A stretch of DNA of 8,211 nucleotides from Saprospiraceae bacterium (GTDB lineage Bacteria > Bacteroidota > Bacteroidia > Chitinophagales > Saprospiraceae), in the NCBI GenBank assembly GCA_016714785.1, contig JADKCC010000056.1:1-8211 (forward strand), given 5' to 3'. The position numbers and the translations under genes are program-made. The notes under the pieces are model-generated. The model searched no databases. It saw only the letters and a list, made by a program, of their open reading frames with translations, and was not told the origin of the DNA. This document shows positions 7,618 through 8,211 of this stretch, one piece after another. How positions within the stretch are numbered: position 1 is the first letter of the stretch; the number at the start of each line of letters is the position of its first letter.

Positions 7618-7959
7618 ACCAAGATTTTTGTGCATTTTTAGAATACGAAATCTGTAAAGCATTTGAGCATTCAGAAAATGACCAAGTCAAAGGCTTTTGG
7701 TGTGACGGTGTTTTCCTAAACCAACCTGATAGTTACTATTCTCAAAGTTTGTAAATGACAATAAACAAATTACTCCTGAAAGCATTTATTGACTAAAGAC
7801 GGGCAAACAGAATATGAATTGACATTGAAATTTGGAAGCAAATCATTAAGCAGGTACGCAAGAAATTTAGACATTAAAGAATGTGTTCCAAACCCAGCCA
7901 AACAAAATTGGTTAGGTATTGACACTAAAGGCAATAAAATTGAAATACAGCTTGACTAA
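7611..7959 (+). pseudogene. Small unknown protein, two frameshifts
   Basis: The ATG at 7611 lies inside the ATGTTAG that also holds the stop of the preceding gene. It reads MLDQDFCAFLEYEICKAFEH followed by SENDQVKGFWCDGVFLNQ, stops near 7755, and continues after restoring one A near 7746 and one T near 7790 to LTKDGQTEYELTLKFGSKSL and ...KGNKIEIQLD at TAA 7957-7959. The two corrections give 351 bases, 116 residues plus stop. No motif known to me is visible; the C-terminal half looks like beta strands. Repeat F follows after 12 bases. Its overlap with the preceding gene suggests translational coupling and a shared role. Confidence 0.45.
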
Positions 7960-7971
7960 CGACAGAAAGCC

Positions 7972-8102
7972 AGCTGCTAACAGCATATTGAAATAGGCGG
8001 GGTTTCGCGTTCCGGAGACTGATTCGTGGTATTCGAACATTAGTTTTTCAAATCAAGTTTTCTTGGTAAAAGACTGCCTGCGTAGCTGCAAAACGTTATG
8101 GC
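7972..8102 (+). repeat. Repeat F: ~130 bp repeat, interior type 2
   Basis: It starts with AGCTGCTAACAGCATATTGA, followed by AATAGGCGGGG, and ends GCGTAGCTGCAAAACGTTATGGC (8080-8102). The palindromic arms are weaker than in B, C and E. The interior CCGGAGACTGATTCGTGGTA, followed by TTCGAACATTAGTTT (8013-8047), matches repeat C's interior (from 2809). The CGTTATGGC end resembles the CGTTATGCC end of repeat B. An ATG follows nine bases after the repeat. Confidence 0.6.
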
Positions 8103-8111
8103 ATTTAAAGA

Positions 8112-8211
8112 ATGACAGAAACAGAAAAAATATCTACTGACTGAAATCTTACAAAAGGCAATTGTAAGTGAAAGGAATATGGCTGGAAACGAACCGACTT
8201 TTAGGGAAGTA
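8112..8211 (+). CDS. Unknown protein, N-terminal part (runs off window, one frameshift)
   Basis: The ATG at 8112 reads MTETEKISTD and stops at TGA 8142-8144. Adding one A to the A-run near 8124-8129 gives MTETEKKYLLTEILQKAIVS followed by ERNMAGNEPTFREV, open to the window edge. The shift has the same character as those elsewhere, one base missing from a homopolymer. It starts nine bases after repeat F, as expected of the next cassette. The family is not recognisable from 34 residues. Confidence 0.4.

Noticed and set aside
672..8102. CRISPR array
   Set aside because: Repeats are long, divergent, palindromic and separated by whole genes, not by short uniform spacers.

Overview
The window looks like an accessory region of a Bacteroidota (probably flavobacterial) chromosome. 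Evidence: low GC, A-rich leaders instead of Shine-Dalgarno sites, a secreted lamin-tail protein with a type IX secretion-like C-terminal tail, and proteins with close relatives in that phylum as I remember them (YdeI/OmdA, YiiX, S41 peptidase). All genes lie on the + strand. No phage, transposase, integrase, rRNA, tRNA or CRISPR was seen.

Layout: end of an S41 peptidase (1-668); repeat A (672-777); intact YdeI/OmdA protein (806-1387); repeat B (1392-1541); intact class C beta-lactamase-fold serine hydrolase (1576-2760); repeat C (2762-2903); frameshifted secreted ChaN/EreA-like protein (2967-4154); repeat D (4158-4266); frameshifted lamin-tail protein (4406-5245) with a terminator at 5263-5287; a short winged-helix-like ORF (5293-5568); frameshifted YiiX-type cysteine hydrolase (5585-6128); frameshifted DUF1444-like protein (6135-7059); repeat E (7072-7205); two overlapping small unknown genes (7222-7617, 7611-7959); repeat F (7972-8102); start of another unknown gene (8112 to the edge).

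The organising theme is one or two genes followed directly by a ~105-150 bp imperfect palindrome. The repeats share a 5' arm (AACA.CGGTTTGGGCAA..TGGCGG type) and a 3' end of GTTA-G-C or ATTGTA type. B and E share one interior, C and F another. This is cassette-like and recalls integron attC architecture, but no integrase is in view and mobility is inference. The genes do not form a pathway; they read as independent cargo (hydrolases, stress or envelope proteins, unknowns).

Most reading frames outside 806-2760 carry single-base indels, mainly one base missing from a homopolymer. Correcting them restores continuous proteins whose lengths are whole codons. Uncorrected long-read errors are therefore at least as likely as real gene decay, and 'pseudogene' below means 'broken in this sequence'.
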